A DNA stretch of 64,000 nt from positions 28,738,484-28,802,483 of the forward strand of contig NC_088307.1 of the NCBI RefSeq assembly GCF_032854445.1. The letters are read 5' to 3'. Positions 63,822 through 64,000 of this stretch are shown here, one piece after another; within the stretch, counting starts at the first letter, position 1; the number at the start of each line of letters is the position of its first letter. A program made the translations under genes and the position numbers. The DNA comes from Liolophura sinensis (lineage: Eukaryota > Mollusca > Polyplacophora > Chitonida > Chitonidae). The notes beneath the pieces were generated by a model that saw nothing but the letters and a program-made list of their open reading frames with translations, searched no databases and had not been told where the DNA came from.

Positions 63822-64000
63822 TTGAAGTTTCCTATTTCTGCATACACAAGCTACAAAAACCATTGCAAACATCAAACGCGTTATTCAGTTACAGAGTAGA
63901 TGTAACACCCGACAAGGCTAGAAACCTACAGACAGTCATACAAAGCAGTCGCAGCATTCCAGATCATTCGTGATCCTACGTTACCAAGACAAGGCTCGTG
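63822..64000. other. Unassigned end of window
   Basis: No repeat, exon or RNA gene recognised. Confidence 0.5.

Overview
The window looks like non-coding, repeat-dense DNA from an animal nuclear genome, most likely an invertebrate and possibly a mollusc. Two things point there. The minus strand carries small, symmetric phase-1 exons encoding calcium-binding EGF-like (cbEGF) domains with GT/AG splice borders. Five dispersed segments resemble, from memory and unchecked, the 3' tail of a SINE seen in mollusc genomes. There is no prokaryotic gene structure. Almost every long open frame is a by-product of minisatellites whose period is a multiple of three.

Layout. Positions 1-2571 and 6005-8401 are two copies of a ~2.4-2.5 kb flank. 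Between them lie a small 18-bp minisatellite (array A, 2572-2902), one EGF exon (3455-3580), a triplicated segment with tetranucleotide runs (4013-4484) and a second, different EGF exon (4789-4908). From 8402 the window becomes a macro-tandem array. Each unit consists of an 18-bp array A (3.2-4.2 kb), a linker holding an EGF exon copy plus a tRNA-like SINE candidate, a 54-bp array B (0.9-9.4 kb), and a second linker with a SINE-like tail and a hairpin (foldback) element. Array A occurs at 2572, 8402, 17081, 28414, 36330 and 46942. Array B occurs at 14781, 23237, 34030, 41712 and 52560. Units alternate in type (short-B alpha, long-B beta), which gives a higher super-period of about 18.5 kb. The macro-array ends sharply at 63386, followed by a 22-bp minisatellite (63493-63821). 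A 200-N assembly gap lies inside array A at 10953-11152.

How it fits together. All recognised exons are on the minus strand, so transcription would run right to left. Exon copies at 50764, 39923, 32235, 21447 and 12987 would precede the exons at 4789 and 3455. Every intact copy is 126 bp and phase 1-1, so adding copies keeps the reading frame. The copy at 12987-13113 has one extra base and is frameshifted. The minisatellites would then be intronic. The clearest stories are (i) amplification of a single cbEGF exon by tandem duplication of 8-11 kb units, (ii) a duplication breakpoint that can be placed to the base (about 9501/63386), and (iii) a probable single-copy relative of the 54-bp repeat in the flank at 1350 and 7344.
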